Position numbers and translations under genes: made by a program. A stretch of DNA of 64,000 bases from PLanc-01 sp034678485. GTDB taxonomy: Bacteria; Planctomycetota; Phycisphaerae; Sedimentisphaerales; Anaerobacaceae. Below, piece after piece: positions 61,297 to 64,000 of the stretch. A model generated the notes under the pieces. The model saw only the letters and a program-made list of their open reading frames with translations. It was not told the DNA's origin and searched no databases. Each line of letters opens with the position of its first letter. Within the stretch, counting starts at the first letter, position 1. The DNA lies in contig JAXDBU010000140.1 in NCBI GenBank assembly GCA_034678485.1, positions 1 to 64,000 of the forward strand, read 5' to 3'.

Positions 61297-62322
61297 TCAT
61301 CGCACGGCCCTCAGCAGCGCCTCGATGTTCTCGCTGGGCACCTGGGGCGGAATGCCCCCGCCGCAGGACAGGATGACATGACTGCGATCCGTCAGCGACT
61401 CGACGGCCGCCCGGGCACTTCTTTCCACGTCTTCGGGTGTGCCCTGGGCCAGAACATCGCGAGGCGGGATGTTCCCGAGGAGGGTCACCTTGCCGCCCGT
61501 CCGCTGCTTCATCTCGACCAGCGAGTGCTCGAAGCTGAAGTTGAAGAGGTTCACGCCGATCTCATCGAGGTACTTCGCGCACACGAGACCTTGGGCGTCG
61601 TTGTGGAAAAACCGCACCGGCACGTCGAGACAGGCGAAGATCTGCTTGAGGTACGGCAACGCCGCGGCCCGGAAATCCTGCTCACCCAGGAAGCCCACGA
61701 TGTCGTCAAGGATGAAGATCCCCTCGATGGTCGGGATGCACTCCTTCTGGTATCGCAGCCAATCGATGATGAACTCCGTGAGGAGCGTGAGGAACCGCTT
61801 GATCTCGTCCGGATCGGTGCGGATCGCCATGAGGAATTCCGTCGTGCCCATGAGGAAGGTGGCGATATTGAGCGGTCCGCGCGAGACGGCAAAGCGGATC
61901 GCGTGGCCCGCCTGCTCGATGCGGTCCCGCTGGAGCTGGAGTCGGCGAACGACGAACGGGAGCAGGCCGTCGGTGCGAGGATTGGGCTTCTCGATGGCCG
62001 CGAGGTCGCCAATCGACTTGACGATCTTCTCCGCAAAGGGCAGCTCGTCCTGAGCCCACCGACACTTCGTCCCGAAGGCCGAGGGCTCGGTACACATGCC
62101 GAACTCCGACCAGAAGCCGGGCAGGAACATGGCGTCCGGGAATTGCCGCACCGCCTGGAGATTAGCCGCCAGCCACTTCTCCTCGCTGCAGTAGTAGTCC
62201 AGTGTGGACATCCCGGACCAGCCGGGAAGCCAGGGACTATCGATGATGAATCCGACCGGCATCGGATCGATCACCTCGCCGCCCAGGATCGCCAACAACC
62301 TCTCCCACTGCTCTTTCGTCAT
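61297..62322 (-). CDS. Uroporphyrinogen decarboxylase (URO-D) family protein
   Basis: A 341-residue TIM-barrel protein of the URO-D superfamily, closer to the catabolic or methyltransferase-like branch than to HemE: no haem genes are near, and IEGIFILDDIVGFLGEQDF, FFHNDAQGLVCAKYLDEIGVNLFNFSFEHSL and GKVTLLGNIPPRDVLAQGTPEDV are typical of it. Substrate unknown. The ATG at 62322 is followed by a conserved KEQWERLLAILGGE start; the longer frame runs through repeats. Its neighbours (Gfo/Idh/MocA, ThuA) suggest carbohydrate metabolism. Confidence 0.82.
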   Translation of the reverse strand: MTKEQWERLLAILGGEVIDPMPVGFIIDSPWLPGWSGMSTLDYYCSEEKWLAANLQAVRQFPDAMFLPGFWSEFGMCTEPSAFGTKCRWAQDELPFAEKIVKSIGDLAAIEKPNPRTDGLLPFVVRRLQLQRDRIEQAGHAIRFAVSRGPLNIATFLMGTTEFLMAIRTDPDEIKRFLTLLTEFIIDWLRYQKECIPTIEGIFILDDIVGFLGEQDFRAAALPYLKQIFACLDVPVRFFHNDAQGLVCAKYLDEIGVNLFNFSFEHSLVEMKQRTGGKVTLLGNIPPRDVLAQGTPEDVERSARAAVESLTDRSHVILSCGGGIPPQVPSENIEALLRAVR

Positions 62323-62338
62323 AGATCGTTTCCCGTAG

Positions 62339-62405
62339 GGTGCGTACCACGCACCATCTTCTCTCGACAGCACATACCATGCCAGGATGGTGCGTGATAC
62401 GCACC
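62339..62405. repeat. Inverted pair of GTGCGT-type palindromes
   Basis: GGTGCGTACCACGCACC (62339-62355) and GGTGCGTGATACGCACC (62389-62405), the same arrangement of two unit types about 50 bases apart as at 41447-41514, in opposite order. Confidence 0.75.
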
Positions 62406-62432
62406 CTGCACCCGCACCCCTGCCCGTTCTAC

Positions 62433-63608
62433 TCAGAACACCCGCACCGCGACTTCGGCCCCCTTGCGCTCCGCGGAGACGTAGGCGCTGTAGATCGTCG
62501 AAATGCAGTCGGCGGCCAGACAACTGTCGCTCTGAACCGGCTCGCCGTAGGCGACCGCCCGGTAGAACGACTCGATTTCCTGCGGGTAGCCCGTGAACCA
62601 GTCCTCGTCGGGCGACGGGCAGGTCCACCCCTGCTTGGTCCCGATCTTCTCGACGACGTAGACGTCCTTGAAGTTCGCGTCGACCGGGTTGTACGTCTGC
62701 ATCGCGGTGTTCGGGTTGATGTTGCAGAAGGTCCGGTGGTTGTTCGCGGCCACCTCCAGCCAGTTGTGAATTCCGCCGAGAATGATGTCCGAGGCGAAGA
62801 TCGTCGCGATCGTGCCGTCGTCGAACGTCACGTGCATCATCGAGAAATCGTCGATGTCGAAGTAATCGCAGCGGATGTGGCCCTCGTCGCGGAAGCCCGG
62901 CATCCGCGTCAGCGCGTGGACGCGGGCGGTGACCGCCTTCGGCCGGATGGGCTTGCCGCTACGGGCCTTGCCCTCCACCTGCTTGAGATACAGCGCCGCG
63001 CCCAGCGGGTGGCAGCCCTTGCCGATCATGACCCCGCCGCCGGAGAACTTCCAGTAGGCGTAGGTCTTGGCGTGCGAGCCGGAGTGCGCCTCCTCGCCGT
63101 GCATCCAGAGGATCTGGGCCCCGGTTTTCTCGATAATCTCGCGTTCCTTCTGGATCGACGGCGCGTAGACCCAGTTCTCTGCATAGAGGATCTTGCCTTT
63201 GCTCTGGCTCTCGGCCTTCAGCATCCGCTCGATGCTGGCCAGGGCCTTGTCGCGGGCGGTCTCCTTGGGGAAATCCTGGCCGTTGAAGTTCTCGGAACCG
63301 TCGCCGAAGAAGCCGGTCAGGGGCTTCTCGACGATGGCGAACTTGTCCCGCTCCAGGGCCGCGATGGCAACCGACTCGTGCGACGACGCCGTCGTGCAGC
63401 AATGGATCACATCGACGTCATCGAGCAGTCGTTCGAGCGAATCATAGACTGCGATCCCGCGTTTCTGGCCGTAGGCCTGGGCGCCGTCGAGCGCATACAC
63501 GCCCTTGATCTCGACACTCGCGCCGTGGACCTTCTCGATGGCCTCGAAGTGGAACGAGGCGGAGAAGCCCGCCCCTACGATCCCGGCCCGCACCGTTTTC
63601 TTCTTCAT
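62433..63608 (-). CDS. Gfo/Idh/MocA-family oxidoreductase (cytoplasmic)
   Basis: A 391-residue NAD(P)-dependent oxidoreductase without signal peptide. VRAGIVGAGFSASFHFEAIEKV is the Rossmann start, DVDVIHCCTTASSHESVAIAALERDKFAIVEKPLTG has the EKP signature, and GGGVMIGKGCHPLGAAL is the catalytic His region. The ATG at 63608 has GGGG upstream. The ThuA-domain gene lies just upstream on the same strand with a CACAGAG repeat between them. Confidence 0.9.
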   Translation of the reverse strand: MKKKTVRAGIVGAGFSASFHFEAIEKVHGASVEIKGVYALDGAQAYGQKRGIAVYDSLERLLDDVDVIHCCTTASSHESVAIAALERDKFAIVEKPLTGFFGDGSENFNGQDFPKETARDKALASIERMLKAESQSKGKILYAENWVYAPSIQKEREIIEKTGAQILWMHGEEAHSGSHAKTYAYWKFSGGGVMIGKGCHPLGAALYLKQVEGKARSGKPIRPKAVTARVHALTRMPGFRDEGHIRCDYFDIDDFSMMHVTFDDGTIATIFASDIILGGIHNWLEVAANNHRTFCNINPNTAMQTYNPVDANFKDVYVVEKIGTKQGWTCPSPDEDWFTGYPQEIESFYRAVAYGEPVQSDSCLAADCISTIYSAYVSAERKGAEVAVRVF

Positions 63609-63621
63609 ATGGTATCCCCTG

Positions 63622-63648
63622 CTCTGTGATCTCTGTGCCCTCTGTGGC
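63622..63648 (-). repeat. CACAGAG repeat, inverted orientation
   Basis: CTCTGTGATCTCTGTGCCCTCTGTGG, almost identical to 17603-17628, between the Gfo/Idh/MocA gene and the ThuA-domain gene. Confidence 0.75.
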
Positions 63649-63659
63649 AATCAAGTTCT

Positions 63660-64000
63660 TCACTTCCTCGCGGTCGGCGTCGCATCGGCCTTCAGGTCGC
63701 CCAGAACGAACTGGATGCCATCAAGGTAGTGCTGAAGGACGATCGGGTTCCAGAACAGCTCGTGCTCGTGGCCCAGGGCGCAGTAGAACACGCGGCCCTT
63801 GCCATAGCTCTTGACCCAGGTCATCGCGAAGTCCTTGTCCTCGCGGTGAATGAGTTCCTTCTGTGCCGCCGTGGTCGAGGTCCGCTCGGGGTCCACGGTG
63901 ACTAAGACCCGCAGGTTCTCCCGTGAATACGGCGCGGTCACCTGGTAGATCTCATCGGTCACGATGAAGAACGATTCCTTGAACGCTGCAGTCAGTGGGT
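63660..64000 (-). CDS. ThuA-domain protein, C-terminal part
   Basis: The frame is open to the window edge, so the start is missing; 113 residues are seen. PLTAAFKESFFIVTDEIYQV and later PSYGKGRVFYCALGHEHELFWNP-like blocks (VKSYGKGRVFYCALGHE) with the final LQHYLDGIQFVLGDL are typical of ThuA (trehalose utilisation) domains, a class I glutamine amidotransferase-like fold often found beside Gfo/Idh/MocA proteins. Whether it has a signal peptide cannot be seen. Confidence 0.82.
   Translation of the reverse strand, partial: PLTAAFKESFFIVTDEIYQVTAPYSRENLRVLVTVDPERTSTTAAQKELIHREDKDFAMTWVKSYGKGRVFYCALGHEHELFWNPIVLQHYLDGIQFVLGDLKADATPTARK

Overview
The window looks like a chromosomal segment of a GC-rich, anaerobic member of the Planctomycetota, probably Phycisphaerae or Sedimentisphaerales-like; this is inferred from gene content, as no rRNA is present. 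Supporting features are prepilin-type proteins ending in a HGDGxxVSxADG block, a VPTP-type PEP-CTERM protein, a Lys-rich histone-like peptide, a 'STGPRTAEGK' family protein whose tail is built from dispersed repeats, a B12-dependent ribonucleotide reductase, ThyX and a K+-type membrane pyrophosphatase. Most of the DNA is core metabolism, interspersed with small accessory genes and several families of short palindromic repeats.

Layout. 1-2.3 kb: end of a lamin-tail-domain protein and two tandem pseudopilin genes with duplicated promoters and leaders. 2.9-9 kb: nrdJ, a lone SIR2-like protein, a phosphoesterase and an aspartyl protease. 9-16.6 kb: rplM-rpsI, argC with an AhpD-like protein and a nitrilase-family amidohydrolase, a broken HEPN plus MNT pair, argJ and hppA. 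16.7-23 kb: rsfS, a GxxExxY protein in CACAGAG repeats, argS, yjbQ, a candidate minus-strand small RNA, yggS and a PP2C phosphatase. 23-28 kb: repeat-rich accessory DNA with lineage-specific proteins. 28-38 kb: folate/methionine genes (thyX, homocysteine methyltransferase-MTHFR), a DUF11 lipoprotein, accBC, lysA, the Lys-rich peptide and nadD. 37.9-46.7 kb (minus): a tightly coupled run of a DUF350-like membrane protein, a glutathionylspermidine-synthase-like ATP-grasp ligase and an unknown protein with a GGFG tail, followed by hypF, hypC, hypD, hypE, hypA and hypB. 47-52 kb: tRNA-Ala(GGC), a PEP-CTERM protein, a membrane glycosyltransferase fused to DUF5648-like repeats, a lipoprotein and a third pseudopilin. 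52.9-54.8 kb: a Tat-exported Gfo/Idh/MocA protein and an internally deleted MFS transporter. 55-61.3 kb: an oxygen/peroxide defence island (perR, rubrerythrin, tpx, flavodiiron protein, desulfoferrodoxin, ferritin, ferritin-like protein, rubredoxin) ending in zwf. 61.3-64 kb: a URO-D family protein, a second Gfo/Idh/MocA protein and a truncated ThuA-domain gene.

The defence island forms one physiological unit: sensing (PerR), superoxide, peroxide and O2 reduction, iron storage, electron carriers and NADPH supply. The best candidate for an undescribed system is the 43.9-46.7 kb three-gene amidoligase cassette, which is translationally coupled and runs directly into the NiFe-hydrogenase maturation genes with no hydrogenase structural gene in view. 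A candidate ~208-nt RNA at 20.2-20.4 kb and three pseudopilin genes with the same promoter architecture are the other notable signals.
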